Positions 47,304 to 56,930 of a stretch of DNA of 64,000 nucleotides are shown one piece after another. The DNA comes from Pseudomonas sp. BGr12 (GTDB lineage: Bacteria > Pseudomonadota > Gammaproteobacteria > Pseudomonadales > Pseudomonadaceae): assembly GCF_030272895.1 (NCBI RefSeq), contig NZ_JALRNF010000013.1, positions 72,726 to 136,725 on the forward strand, written 5' to 3'. Each line of letters starts with the position of its first letter. The first letter of the stretch is position 1. The notes under the pieces were generated by a model that saw only the letters and a list, made by a program, of their open reading frames with translations, was not told the DNA's origin and did no database searches. The position numbers and the translations under genes were made by a program.

Positions 47304-49550
47304 ATGGCGTCGCGCTTCACCTACAGCCCCTTGAGTATTGCCTTGCTGGCAACACTGGGCTCCACCTCGCTTACCGCTGCCCCCCTGCCCCTGCCAGCCG
47401 ACGAAGTTCCGGTCCAGGCCACCGACCTGCCGGTCGCCGGCAGCCGCCAGGCCATCGAACTGGAAAACACCCGGGTTCTGGGCACCGCCGAAGAAGAACT
47501 CAAGCAGGCCCCCGGGGTCTCGATCATCACCGCCGATGACATCAAGAAGCGCCCACCGGTCAACGACCTCTCGGAGATCATCCGCCGCGAGCCCGGGGTC
47601 AACCTCACCGGCAACAGCACCAGCGGTGCCCGCGGCAACAACCGCCAGATCGACCTGCGCGGCATGGGCCCGGAGAACACCCTGATCCTGATCGACGGCA
47701 AGCCGTCCACCTCGCGCAATGCCGTGCGCTACGGCTGGAGCGGCGATCGCGATACCCGCGGGGAAACCAACTGGGTGCCGGCCGAAGAAGTCGAGCGCAT
47801 CGAAATCCTCCGCGGCCCGGCCGCCGCCCGGTATGGCTCCGGGGCCATGGGCGGTGTGGTGAACATCATCACCAAACGCCCGACCCAGGACCTGCGCGGC
47901 GCCATGACCCTGTTCGGCTCCTTCCCCGAGGACGATGCCGAAGGCATGAGCAAGCGCGCCAACCTCAGCCTCAGCGGGCCGATCAGCGATGAGGTGAGCT
48001 TCCGGGTCTATGCCAACCTGAACAAGACCGATGCCGACGACATGCAGATCAACAGCGCCCACCAGGCCTTCGAGGATTCCTTGATGGCCGGGCGCGAAGG
48101 CGTGCGCAACAAGGACATCAGCGGTCTGCTGAGCTGGAGGATCGACCCGGCCAACACCCTGGACCTGGAGTCCAGCTACAGCCGCCAGGGCAATATCTTT
48201 GCCGGCGACACCATGCTCAATGCCGGCGGCGAGTTCGTCGAGAGCCAGGTGGGCAAGGAGACCAACGTCATGCAGCGCTCAAGCTTCGCCGCCACCCACC
48301 GCGGCGATTACGACTGGGGCAGCAGCATGGCCTCGCTGTCCTACGACCTGACCCGCAACGACCGCCTCAATGAAGGCCTGGCCGGCTGGGGCGAAGGGGC
48401 GCCGTCCGGCGGTGCCGGGCGTTTCGAGTCGCGCCTGCGCAACACCCGCGCCACCGGCGAGGTCAACCTGCCCCTGAGCGCGGGCCTGGAGCAGGTGCTG
48501 ACCCTGGGCGCCGAGTACCTCTACGAATCGCTCAACGACCCGGGCTCGCTGCGTCCGCAAAGCTACGACCCGGGCGCCGAACTGCAAGGCTTCGACCGCA
48601 CCCAGACCAAGAGCACCGCCAACAGCTACGCGTTGTATAGCGAAGACAACATCGAGCTCGGCAGCGCCACCATCGTCACCCCGGGCCTGCGCTTCGATCA
48701 TCACCAGGACTTTGGCAGCAACTGGAGCCCGAGCCTCAATGCCTCGCACCAGCTCACCGAGGCGCTGAGCCTCAAGGGCGGTATCGCCCGCGCCTACAAG
48801 ACGCCGAACCTGTACCAGGCCAACCCCAACTACCTGCTCTACAGCCGTGGCGGTGGTTGCAACTCCAGCGAAATCAACAATGGCGGCTGCTACCTGCTGG
48901 GCAACGCCGACCTCGACCCGGAAACCAGCGTCAACAAGGAACTGGGCCTGGCCTATGACAAAGGCACCTGGCGCACCAGCGCGACCTGGTTTCGCAACGA
49001 CTACAAGAACAAGATCCAGGCCGGCAACCAGACCCTGTTCCGCCTGCCCAACGGCCGGCGCATCCTGCGCTGGGAAAACACCGGCAAGGCGGTGGTGCAA
49101 GGCGTGGAAGGCAACCTGTTCATCGCCCTGGCCCCGAGCCTGGACTGGAACACCAACTTCACCTACATGATCGAGTCCGAAGACAAGCAGACCGGCGAGC
49201 CGCTGAGCATCATCCCCGAGTACACGGTCAACACCACCCTGGACTGGAATGCCACCGACAAACTGTCGTTCCAGCTCAACGGCACCTACTACGGCAAGCA
49301 GGAAGCACCGAGCTACAACGCCCGGGCCAATGAAGCCCTGGACCCGAAGGTGCAAAAGGATGTCGATCCCTACGGCCTGGTGGGCATCAGCAGCGGGTAT
49401 GAGTTCAGCAAGCACCTGAGCGTGCGCGTGGGCGTCAACAACCTGTTCGATAAACGCCTGTACCGTGAAGGCAATTCCGACGAGGCAGGTGCCCTGACCT
49501 ACAACGAAGCCGGCCGCGCCTACTTCGCGTCCTTCACCACGTCGTTCTGA
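47304..49550 (+). CDS. fepA: TonB-dependent siderophore receptor (FepA/PfeA type)
   Basis: A 748-aa outer-membrane receptor. Signal peptide (SRFTYSPLSIALLATLGSTSLTAA), then a plug domain (GVSIITADDIKKRPPVNDLSEIIRREPGV, IDLRGMGPENTLILIDG, GPAAARYGSGAMGGVVNIITK) and a 22-strand barrel ending in FTTSF. PNYLLYSRGGGC and ALTYNEAGRAYFASFTTSF are typical of ferric enterobactin receptors (FepA/PfeA/PirA). The ATG at 47304 has GGAGA upstream. A BvgAS-like phosphorelay follows, which may respond to a related signal. Confidence 0.9.
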   Translation: MASRFTYSPLSIALLATLGSTSLTAAPLPLPADEVPVQATDLPVAGSRQAIELENTRVLGTAEEELKQAPGVSIITADDIKKRPPVNDLSEIIRREPGVNLTGNSTSGARGNNRQIDLRGMGPENTLILIDGKPSTSRNAVRYGWSGDRDTRGETNWVPAEEVERIEILRGPAAARYGSGAMGGVVNIITKRPTQDLRGAMTLFGSFPEDDAEGMSKRANLSLSGPISDEVSFRVYANLNKTDADDMQINSAHQAFEDSLMAGREGVRNKDISGLLSWRIDPANTLDLESSYSRQGNIFAGDTMLNAGGEFVESQVGKETNVMQRSSFAATHRGDYDWGSSMASLSYDLTRNDRLNEGLAGWGEGAPSGGAGRFESRLRNTRATGEVNLPLSAGLEQVLTLGAEYLYESLNDPGSLRPQSYDPGAELQGFDRTQTKSTANSYALYSEDNIELGSATIVTPGLRFDHHQDFGSNWSPSLNASHQLTEALSLKGGIARAYKTPNLYQANPNYLLYSRGGGCNSSEINNGGCYLLGNADLDPETSVNKELGLAYDKGTWRTSATWFRNDYKNKIQAGNQTLFRLPNGRRILRWENTGKAVVQGVEGNLFIALAPSLDWNTNFTYMIESEDKQTGEPLSIIPEYTVNTTLDWNATDKLSFQLNGTYYGKQEAPSYNARANEALDPKVQKDVDPYGLVGISSGYEFSKHLSVRVGVNNLFDKRLYREGNSDEAGALTYNEAGRAYFASFTTSF

Positions 49551-49558
49551 TCCATGCC

Positions 49559-49579
49559 AGGCCGGGCGCGTCCCGGCCT
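49559..49579 (+). terminator. Stem-loop after the receptor gene
   Basis: AGGCCGGG, loop CGCGT, CCCGGCCT nine bases after the stop. No T-run follows, so termination is probable rather than certain. Confidence 0.55.
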
Positions 49580-49777
49580 GAGCACCTCTCGGCGCAGTCG
49601 AAGACAAGTCATCTGTAGGGCTTTTCGACAACCGCGCCCGGTTTTTCCAACACCACTATACTTCCCGTACTAACGCACCCTGATTCGACGTATCGTTGGC
49701 GCCCTTTTGGCCCCGGCCAGAACCGCCCCTCCTGAATGATTCGGGAATTCGCCTACATACTCGACAGGAGTTGCGCA

Positions 49778-50389
49778 TTGACCACTGTATTAATTGTTGA
49801 TGACCACCCCGCCATCCGGCTTGCCGTGCGCATGCTGCTGGACCGCGAACGCTACAGCGTGGTCGGCGAGACCGGCGACGGTGCCGTTGCCGCGCAAATG
49901 GCCCGGGAGCTTAAGCCGGAGGTGGTGATCCTCGACATCGGCCTGCCCGGCGTCGACGGCCTGGGCGTGATCAAGCGCCTGCGCCTGCTGGAGCCCTGCC
50001 CGCGCATCCTGGTGCTGACCGGCCAGCCGGCAGAGCTGTTCTCCCGACGCTGCCTGGATGCCGGCGCCTCGGCGTTCGTGCACAAGGATGAAGACCTCGA
50101 TGCCCTGCTGTTCGTGCTCAAGGCCATGGTCAAGGGCTACTCCACCTTTCCCGACCTCTCGGCCCAGCGCAGCCCGCTGATGAGTGAAGAGCAGCGCCTG
50201 GCCAAGCTGTCGGACCAGGAAATCATGGTGCTGCGCCTGCTCACCAGCGGCCAGTCGAACAACAGCATCGCTGCGCGCATGAACCTCAGCGCCAAGACCA
50301 TCAGTACCTACAAGACCCGGATCATGGAGAAGCTGGAGGTCGGCTCGCTGGTGGAGCTGCTCGAATTCTCCAGGCGCCATTCGCTCTGA
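49778..50389 (+). CDS. NarL/FixJ-type response regulator (BvgA-like)
   Basis: A 203-aa regulator: receiver domain VLIVDDHPAIRLAVRMLL with Asp53 (VILDIGLPGVDG), Thr (VLTGQP) and Lys (VHKDED), then a LuxR-type HTH (LSDQEIMVLRLLTSGQSNNSIAARMNLSAKTISTYKTRIMEKL). The start is TTG at 49778 with AGGAG seven bases upstream; the frame continues upstream from 49736 without ribosome support. It is followed after 7 bases by a BvgS-type kinase, making a BvgAS/EvgAS-like pair. Confidence 0.88.
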   Translation: MTTVLIVDDHPAIRLAVRMLLDRERYSVVGETGDGAVAAQMARELKPEVVILDIGLPGVDGLGVIKRLRLLEPCPRILVLTGQPAELFSRRCLDAGASAFVHKDEDLDALLFVLKAMVKGYSTFPDLSAQRSPLMSEEQRLAKLSDQEIMVLRLLTSGQSNNSIAARMNLSAKTISTYKTRIMEKLEVGSLVELLEFSRRHSL

Positions 50390-50396
50390 GCCAGCC

Positions 50397-53300
50397 ATGA
50401 ACGCGCTCAGCCGCTCGCTCGCTATCCTGGTGGTGTGCCTGCATGCACTGATGGCCCAGGCCGTGGAAGACGGTGAGGCGCGCCAGTTGTTGGCGCGCTC
50501 GGTCAGCAGCGCCGCGGCGCCGGCGCTGGCGCCCGCCGACCGGGAGTGGCTCAAGCACAAGCACCAGTTGCTGCTGGGCACCTCGGTACCGGACTACCCG
50601 CCCTTCGACATCAATGTCGGCGGCATGGAATATGAAGGGCTGACCGCCGACTTTGCCGGGTTGCTCGGCGAACTGCTCGGCGTGCGCATCGAGGTCCGCC
50701 GCTTTGCCAGCCGCGCCGATGCCATTGCCGCCCTGCACGCCGGACGCATCGACCTGCTGGGTAGCTCCAACGCCTTCGAAGCGGCCGACGCCCAGTTGGT
50801 CCTCAGTCGCTCCTATGCCGACGACCAGCCGGTGATCGTCACGGCCTCGGGCAGCGCCCTGGGGCATGAGGACAGCCTGGCGAACCGGCGCCTGGCGATG
50901 GTCGACCACTACCTGCCGGTCGCCGTGGTCCAGGCGCTGTACCCCAAGGCCCGGCTCTCGCTCTTCAGCTCGACCGCGGCGGGGCTGTCGGCGGTGTCCA
51001 TGGGACAGGCCGATGCCTTTCTCGGCGATGCGGTCAGCAGTGATTACCTGATCACCCGCAACTATTCGGGCAGCGTGCAGATCGACCATTTCATCAAGAA
51101 CCTGCGCGGTACCTTCGCCTTCGCCATGGCCCGTGACAACCGGGTGCTGCAGCGCCTGGTCGACCAGGCGCTGAGCCATATCGGCGACAACGACCGCCTG
51201 AACATCCTGCGGCGCTGGACCAGTGGCAGTACCCGGGTGTTGCTCGACCGCAGCACCCTGACCCTGACCGCTGCCGAAAGCGCCTGGATCGAACAGCATC
51301 CGCGCGTGCGGGTGGTGGTCAACAAGTACTTCGCGCCCTTGAGCTTCTATGACGACAACCAGCAGTTTCGCGGCATTACCGCCGACATCCTCGATCAGAT
51401 CAGCCTGCGCACGGGGCTGAAATTCGACATCCTGGCGGTCGACTCGGTGCCGGAGCTGATCGCCCGGGTCGAGCAAGGCAGCGCCGATATCGCCGGCACC
51501 CTGGCCCGGGGCAAGGCACGCGAGGCGACCTTGCGCTTCACCCGCCCCTACCTGATCACACCGCGGGTGCTGGTGACCCGCAGCGATAACCAGGCGCTCA
51601 ACGATCCCTCGCAACTCAAAGGCAAGCGCCTGGCGGTGATCCGCGACTATCCGCTCAAGGAAGAACTGCGCCGGCGCCTGGCACTCGGCGCGCTGGTGGA
51701 GGCCGACGACCCGCTGAGCCTGATGGAAGATGTGGTGCAGGGCAAGGCCGATGCCGGGCTGAGCACCCAGATCAATGCGGCCTACTTCACCACCCGGTTA
51801 TTCAAGGACCAGCTGCGCATCGCCTCGATCTACGGTGACCAGCCCGGTACCGCGTCCTTCGCCGTGGCCCGCGATGCCACCTTGCTGCATTCGATCCTGG
51901 ACAAGGCGCTGCTGAGCATTCCGCCGGACGAAATGACCGAGCTGACCGGCCGCTGGCGCCCCAATGTGCTGGTCAGTGACAGCCCCTGGTACAACTACCG
52001 CGGGCTGGTGCTGCAGATCGTGCTCGCGGCCGGTGTGCTGATCGGTGCGGTGATCATCTGGAACCGCTACCTGCGCAAGCTGGTGCGCCAACGCAGCGAG
52101 GCCGAGCAGGCGCTGCAACACGAGCTGGGCTTCAGCAAGCGCCTGCTCGAAGAACTGCGCCTGGCCAAGGACCAGGCCGAAGACGCCAGCCGCGCCAAGA
52201 GCACCTTCCTGGCGACCATGAGCCATGAGATCCGCACGCCAATGAACGCCGTGATCGGCCTGCTGGAACTGGCCGTCAAGGATGCCGGGCTTGGCCGTGC
52301 CGACCAGGCATCGTTGCAGGTCGCCTATGAATCGGCCAACGGCCTGCTGGAGCTGATCGGCGACATCCTGGACATTGCCCGCATCGAGTCCGGGCACATG
52401 ACCCTGAGCCCGCAGCCGACCGACCTCGGTGCCCTGGTCAGTGCCACGGTGCGAGTCTTCGAAGGCAATGCCAGGCTCAAGGGCCTGAGCCTGGCCACCG
52501 ACCTGCAGGACAGCCCCTACCTGGTGGCCGTCGACTCGCTGCGGCTCAAGCAGATCCTCTCCAACCTGCTCGGCAACGCCATCAAGTTCACCGACCAGGG
52601 GAGCGTCACGGTGTCCCTGCGGCTCGATGACAGCCAACCTGGCCAGCTGCAGGTCCAGCTCTCGGTGCAGGACAGCGGCATCGGCATCAGTACCCAGGAC
52701 CAGCAGCGCCTGTTCCGCAACTTCGCCCAGGTCGGCCAACCCTCGACCCGCCAGGGCACGGGGCTGGGCCTGGTGATCAGCCGTACCCTGTGCGAACTCA
52801 TGGGCGGGCACCTGCACATGGACAGTCGCGAAGGGGTCGGCACCCGGGTCGAGGTGGTCCTGCGCCTGCCCCTGGCCGAGCCCGCTGCGCCCGGCCAGGA
52901 CATGCGGGTGCTGGCCGAAGCCCGGGCACCGGGCCAATCGATCCTGGTGGTGGATGACTACCCTGCCAACCTCATGCTGCTGGAACGGCAACTGACCACC
53001 CTCGGCCACCGGGTCAGCCAGGCCCGCGATGGCCGGGAGGCGCTGGCGCTGTGGCAGCAGGCGCACTTCGATGTGGTCATCACCGACTGCCACATGCCCG
53101 GCATGGACGGTCACCAACTGACCCGCGAGATCCGTGCCCTGGAGCATCAACACGAGCGCACGCCCTGCCTGATCCTCGGCCTTACCGCCAACGCCCAGGC
53201 CGAAGAACGCCAGCGTTGCCTGGCCAGCGGCATGAACGATTGCCTGTTCAAGCCGATCGGCCTGGGCCAGCTGCAACGTCATCTGCAGGCGGCCAATGCT

Positions 53301-53681
53301 GCACACACACCTGCACAGCCGTCCGCGCAGGAGGAAACGGCCACCGGTTTCGACGTCGATAACCTTCACTACCTGACCCTGGGCGACCCCAGGCTGGTCG
53401 AGCGACTGTTGCATGAGCTGGCCCAGAGCAACCGCGAAGACCTCAAGCGCCTGCAGGCGCTGGGCCCGCGCCCGGAGCGCAGTGCGCTGCGCGAGGTGGC
53501 CCACCGGATCAAGGGCGGGGCCAAGATGCTCAAGGCCCGCGCCCTGGTGCAGCACTGCGAGAGCCTGGAGCAGGCCTGCCTGGGCAATGCCAGCGACACC
53601 CAGCTACAGGCTCTGTTGAGCGTGCTGGAGCAGAGCCTGCTGACCCTCGACAGGCAACTGCTGCAACCGGCGAACCTGTGA
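50397..53681 (+). CDS. BvgS/EvgS-type unorthodox hybrid sensor kinase
   Basis: A 1094-aa phosphorelay kinase. Signal peptide, then two periplasmic SBP/Venus-flytrap domains (about 55-285 and 295-525; both with LLLGTSVPDYPPFD / VRVVVNKYFAPLSFYDD-type starts), one membrane segment (532-559), a ~45-residue coiled linker (EAEQALQHELGFSKRLLEELRLAK), HisKA with His610 (ATMSHEIRTPMNAVIGL), HATPase, a receiver with Asp897 (ITDCHMPGMDG) and an HPt with His1036 (AHRIKGGAKM). No PAS domain is seen between membrane and kinase, unlike B. pertussis BvgS. It probably phosphorylates the preceding regulator. Confidence 0.9.
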   Translation: MNALSRSLAILVVCLHALMAQAVEDGEARQLLARSVSSAAAPALAPADREWLKHKHQLLLGTSVPDYPPFDINVGGMEYEGLTADFAGLLGELLGVRIEVRRFASRADAIAALHAGRIDLLGSSNAFEAADAQLVLSRSYADDQPVIVTASGSALGHEDSLANRRLAMVDHYLPVAVVQALYPKARLSLFSSTAAGLSAVSMGQADAFLGDAVSSDYLITRNYSGSVQIDHFIKNLRGTFAFAMARDNRVLQRLVDQALSHIGDNDRLNILRRWTSGSTRVLLDRSTLTLTAAESAWIEQHPRVRVVVNKYFAPLSFYDDNQQFRGITADILDQISLRTGLKFDILAVDSVPELIARVEQGSADIAGTLARGKAREATLRFTRPYLITPRVLVTRSDNQALNDPSQLKGKRLAVIRDYPLKEELRRRLALGALVEADDPLSLMEDVVQGKADAGLSTQINAAYFTTRLFKDQLRIASIYGDQPGTASFAVARDATLLHSILDKALLSIPPDEMTELTGRWRPNVLVSDSPWYNYRGLVLQIVLAAGVLIGAVIIWNRYLRKLVRQRSEAEQALQHELGFSKRLLEELRLAKDQAEDASRAKSTFLATMSHEIRTPMNAVIGLLELAVKDAGLGRADQASLQVAYESANGLLELIGDILDIARIESGHMTLSPQPTDLGALVSATVRVFEGNARLKGLSLATDLQDSPYLVAVDSLRLKQILSNLLGNAIKFTDQGSVTVSLRLDDSQPGQLQVQLSVQDSGIGISTQDQQRLFRNFAQVGQPSTRQGTGLGLVISRTLCELMGGHLHMDSREGVGTRVEVVLRLPLAEPAAPGQDMRVLAEARAPGQSILVVDDYPANLMLLERQLTTLGHRVSQARDGREALALWQQAHFDVVITDCHMPGMDGHQLTREIRALEHQHERTPCLILGLTANAQAEERQRCLASGMNDCLFKPIGLGQLQRHLQAANAAHTPAQPSAQEETATGFDVDNLHYLTLGDPRLVERLLHELAQSNREDLKRLQALGPRPERSALREVAHRIKGGAKMLKARALVQHCESLEQACLGNASDTQLQALLSVLEQSLLTLDRQLLQPANL

Positions 53682-53704
53682 GGTCGGCGCCGCGCTGCGG
53701 GCCA

Positions 53705-54724
53705 TCAACTGCTTTCGCGAACCACCAGTTCGAAGCCCAGGTCCTGGTTCTGCACCGTGGCACGCTTGCCGTCGAGCAGACCCAGCAAGGCCTGGGCGGC
53801 GCAGCGGCCGATGGCGGCGCGCGGGGTGCGGATCGAGGTCAGGCGCGGCACCATGTGGGCCGAGGCCGGCAGGTCGTTGAAGCCGATCATCGCCACCTGT
53901 TGCGGCACCGCGATACCCAGGCGCAGGGCTTCGAGGATCGCGCCCTGGGCCAGGTCGTCGTTGCAGAAGAAGATGCCATCGACATCCGGGTGACGCGCCA
54001 TCAGTTGGCTGAACAATTCGCCGCCCAGGCCGATGGACGAGGGCTGCGGCGCCAGTACCTGCAGCTCGCTGGCATAGCGACCGGCCTCCACCAAAGCCTG
54101 GCGAAAGCCCTCGGCGCGCTGCATCACCCGCGGGTCGAGCTGGGCGGCGATGAAGCCCGGGCGCTGGCAGCCGCGCTCCAGCAGGTGGCGCGCCGCCGCC
54201 GCACCGGCCTGATGCTGGGAAAAGCCCACCGACATGCCCTGCTCACCGTCGCCCAGTTCCATCATGTGCACACAGGGCACGCCACTGGCACTGAGCATCT
54301 GCTTGGACGCTTCGCTGCGATCGAAACCGGTGAGCAGCATGCCCCGGGGTTGATAGGCGAGATAGTTGCGAATCAGGTTCTCTTCTTCGGCGATATCGTA
54401 GTGATAGTTACCGATCAGCACCTCAAGCCCGCGGGGTCGCATGACCTCGTGAATGGCTTCCAGGGTTTCGATGAACAGGTGGTTGGACAGCGACGGAATC
54501 AGCACCACGATCGATTCGCTCTGCGCCGACGCCAGGGCCCTGGCCGCCGGGTTGGCCACATAGCCCAGGGTGGTAGCCGCCTGCTTGACCTTCTCGACCA
54601 GCTCCGGGGCAACCGTGCTGACCCCGCGCAAGGCGCGGGAGGCGGTGATCGGGGAAACCCCGGAAAGCCTGGCCACTTCAGCCAGGGTAGGACGACCGGT
54701 AGTGCGGGAGCCGATGCGGGTCAT
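53705..54724 (-). CDS. gntR: LacI-family gluconate repressor GntR
   Basis: A 339-aa LacI-type repressor: HTH PTLAEVARLSGVSPITASRALRG, hinge helix (YVANPAARALASAQS) and a sugar-binding domain. It represses gluconate uptake and phosphorylation genes until gluconate or 6-phosphogluconate binds. It is divergent from gntK and carries its own operator in the 206-base gap; two further matching operators precede gntK and gntT. Confidence 0.92.
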   Translation of the reverse strand: MTRIGSRTTGRPTLAEVARLSGVSPITASRALRGVSTVAPELVEKVKQAATTLGYVANPAARALASAQSESIVVLIPSLSNHLFIETLEAIHEVMRPRGLEVLIGNYHYDIAEEENLIRNYLAYQPRGMLLTGFDRSEASKQMLSASGVPCVHMMELGDGEQGMSVGFSQHQAGAAAARHLLERGCQRPGFIAAQLDPRVMQRAEGFRQALVEAGRYASELQVLAPQPSSIGLGGELFSQLMARHPDVDGIFFCNDDLAQGAILEALRLGIAVPQQVAMIGFNDLPASAHMVPRLTSIRTPRAAIGRCAAQALLGLLDGKRATVQNQDLGFELVVRESS

Positions 54725-54768
54725 GGGGAATTTTATTTTCGACTTGCCAAGAATAGGGAACGGGCACT

Positions 54769-54783
54769 AAGGTAGCGCTGTCT
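54769..54783 (-). promoter_or_regulatory. GntR operator upstream of gntR
   Basis: AAGGTAGCGCTGTCT, a slightly degenerate form of the palindrome seen twice downstream, 45 bases before gntR. Confidence 0.78.
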
Positions 54784-54895
54784 CACCCCCCAGGCAATGC
54801 ATAACTGCAGGTCGCCTGAAATGAGCATCCAGACTGCTTGTACAAGACCAATAACATCTGGGCGGATAGCGCCCGAGGCGATTGCAGCCCCGGCC

Positions 54896-54912
54896 AAAGA
54901 TAGCGCTATCTT
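54896..54912 (+). promoter_or_regulatory. GntR operator upstream of gntK
   Basis: AAAGATAGCGCTATCTT, a perfect palindrome (GATAGCGCTATC core) 18 bases before gntK, overlapping its leader. A half-site GGATAGCGCC at 54864 may add cooperativity. Confidence 0.9.
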
Positions 54913-54930
54913 GTCCTGCAGGAGGTACCC

Positions 54931-55470
54931 ATGAACCCACCCCTTTCCGCGATCGTGGTGATGGGCGTCGCTGGCTGTGGCAAGAGCTCCGTCGGCGTTG
55001 CCATTGCCGGCCTGAGCGGCGGCCGCCTGATCGAAGGCGATGCCTTCCACCCCGCTGCCAATATCGAGAAGATGAGCGCCGGCATTCCCCTGGACGATGA
55101 CGACCGCGAAGGCTGGCTGATTCGCCTGGGCGAGGAACTGCAGGCCACGCTCCAGGCCGGCGATCGCCCGATCCTCACCTGCTCGGCGCTGAAAAAGCGC
55201 TATCGCGATGCCCTGCGCCATGCGGTGCCTGACCTTGGCTTCGTATTTCTCGACCTGACGCCTGAAGAAGCCAGCCGCCGGGTGCTTGCCCGTCCCGGGC
55301 ACTTCATGCCCGCCAGCCTGATCGACAGCCAGTTCGCCGCCCTCGAACGCCCCGAAGGCGAGGCCCTGGTCCTGCCGCTGGATGCCACCCTGCCGGTGGA
55401 GCAGCTGGCGGTGCGGGTCGACACCTGGCTAAAGCCCTGCGGTGAACCGGTGCTGGCGCGCACGGCCTGA
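54931..55470 (+). CDS. gntK: Gluconokinase GntK
   Basis: A 179-aa P-loop kinase making 6-phosphogluconate from gluconate. GVAGCGKSSVG at residues 12-22, IEGDAFHPAANIEKMSAGIPL (substrate-binding) and CSALKKRYRD are strong family motifs. AGGAGG is upstream. Operators on both sides show it is in the GntR regulon. Confidence 0.94.
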   Translation: MNPPLSAIVVMGVAGCGKSSVGVAIAGLSGGRLIEGDAFHPAANIEKMSAGIPLDDDDREGWLIRLGEELQATLQAGDRPILTCSALKKRYRDALRHAVPDLGFVFLDLTPEEASRRVLARPGHFMPASLIDSQFAALERPEGEALVLPLDATLPVEQLAVRVDTWLKPCGEPVLARTA

Positions 55471-55493
55471 TCCAGGCGGTTTTCCGGCTCACC

Positions 55494-55510
55494 AAAGATA
55501 GCGCTATCTC
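55494..55510 (+). promoter_or_regulatory. GntR operator upstream of gntT
   Basis: AAAGATAGCGCTATCTC, the same palindrome with one end base changed, in the 99-base gap between gntK and gntT; it would give the permease its own regulated promoter. Confidence 0.88.
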
Positions 55511-55569
55511 AACCCGTAGACGCTGCAATTGTTTCGCCCACAAAAATGACAAGATGAGGCAACTGAACC

Positions 55570-56922
55570 ATGTTCGGTCTGGCAACTGATACTTACCTGC
55601 TGCTCGATGCAGTGGTCACCATCGTTGGTCTGGTGCTGCTGATCACCCACTTCAAGGTCCACCCCTTCGTCGCCCTGACCCTGGCTGCCGGTTTTCTCGG
55701 CCTGACCTCGGGCATGCCGGTGGCCAAGGTGATGAAATCCTTCCAGGACGGCTTCGGCGGCGTGCTGGGTTTTGTCGGTATCGTCCTGGCCCTGGGCACC
55801 ATGCTCGGCAAGCTGATGGCCGACTCCGGCGGCGCCGACCAGATCGCCCAGACCCTGATCCGCGCGTTCGGCAAGCAGAAGGTGCACTGGGCGATGATGT
55901 TCGCCGCCTTCCTGGTGGGCATCCCGCTGTTCTTCGAAATCGGCTTCGTGCTGCTGATTCCGCTGGTGTTCATCGTCGCCCGCCGTTCCGGCGTGTCGCT
56001 GATCAAGATCGGCATCCCGCTGCTGGCCGGCCTGTCGGTGGTCCACGGCCTGGTACCGCCGCACCCGGGTCCGCTGCTGGCCATCGGCATCTTCAACGCC
56101 GACATCGGCAAGACGATTTTCTACGGCCTGATCGTCGCCCTGCCGACCGCCATCATTGCCGGTCCCCTGTACGGCAACTTCATCTCGCGCTACATCCCGG
56201 GCTCGCCGTCCCAGGAGCTGATGGACCAGATCGCCCGTGAGTCGTCGCAACAGAACCTGCCCAGCTTCAGCGTGACCCTGATCACCGTACTGTTGCCGGT
56301 GTTCCTGATGCTGCTGAAAACCTTCGCCGATGTGGTGCTGCCGGCCGAGCATATCGTGCGCCAGTGGATGGACCTGATCGGCCACCCGATCACCGCCCTG
56401 CTCGCCGCCCTGCTCCTGGCCTTCTACACCTTCGGCGCGGCCCGCGGCTTCTCCCGCCAGCAGATCATGAAGCTGCTCGACCAGAGCCTGGCGCCTACCG
56501 CGGCCATCGTGCTGATTGTCGGTGCCGGCGGTGGTTTCAAGCAGATGCTGGTGGACACCGGGGTGGGCAACGTCATCGGCCAGATGGCGGTGCATGCGCA
56601 GATCTCGCCGATCCTGCTGGCTTGGCTGGTCGCGGCGGTGATCCGAATTGCCACGGGCTCGGCGACGGTGGCGACCATTACCGGTGCCGGTATCGTCGCG
56701 CCGGTGATTGGCATGGTCCCCGGGGTCAACCGCGAGCTGCTGGTGCTGGCGACCGGCGCGGGCTCGTTGATTCTTTCCCACGTCAACGATGCCGGTTTCT
56801 GGCTGGTGAAGCAGTACTTCAACATGACCGTGGCCGAGACGTTCAAGACCTGGAGCATGATGGAGACCATCCTGTCGGTGGTCGGCATCATCTTTATCAT
56901 GCTGTTGTCGCTGGTGGTCTGA
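55570..56922 (+). CDS. gntT: Gluconate permease (GntP family)
   Basis: A 450-aa gluconate:proton symporter of the GntP family with ~12 or more hydrophobic segments: GFGGVLGFVGIVLALGTMLGKLMADSGGAD and GLVPPHPGPLLAIGIFNADIGK are diagnostic. It ends in a long hydrophobic tail. It follows gntK, behind its own GntR operator and a GAGG ribosome site. A REP pair with an inserted palindrome follows. Confidence 0.93.
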   Translation: MFGLATDTYLLLDAVVTIVGLVLLITHFKVHPFVALTLAAGFLGLTSGMPVAKVMKSFQDGFGGVLGFVGIVLALGTMLGKLMADSGGADQIAQTLIRAFGKQKVHWAMMFAAFLVGIPLFFEIGFVLLIPLVFIVARRSGVSLIKIGIPLLAGLSVVHGLVPPHPGPLLAIGIFNADIGKTIFYGLIVALPTAIIAGPLYGNFISRYIPGSPSQELMDQIARESSQQNLPSFSVTLITVLLPVFLMLLKTFADVVLPAEHIVRQWMDLIGHPITALLAALLLAFYTFGAARGFSRQQIMKLLDQSLAPTAAIVLIVGAGGGFKQMLVDTGVGNVIGQMAVHAQISPILLAWLVAAVIRIATGSATVATITGAGIVAPVIGMVPGVNRELLVLATGAGSLILSHVNDAGFWLVKQYFNMTVAETFKTWSMMETILSVVGIIFIMLLSLVV

Positions 56923-56930
56923 GGGGTCTC

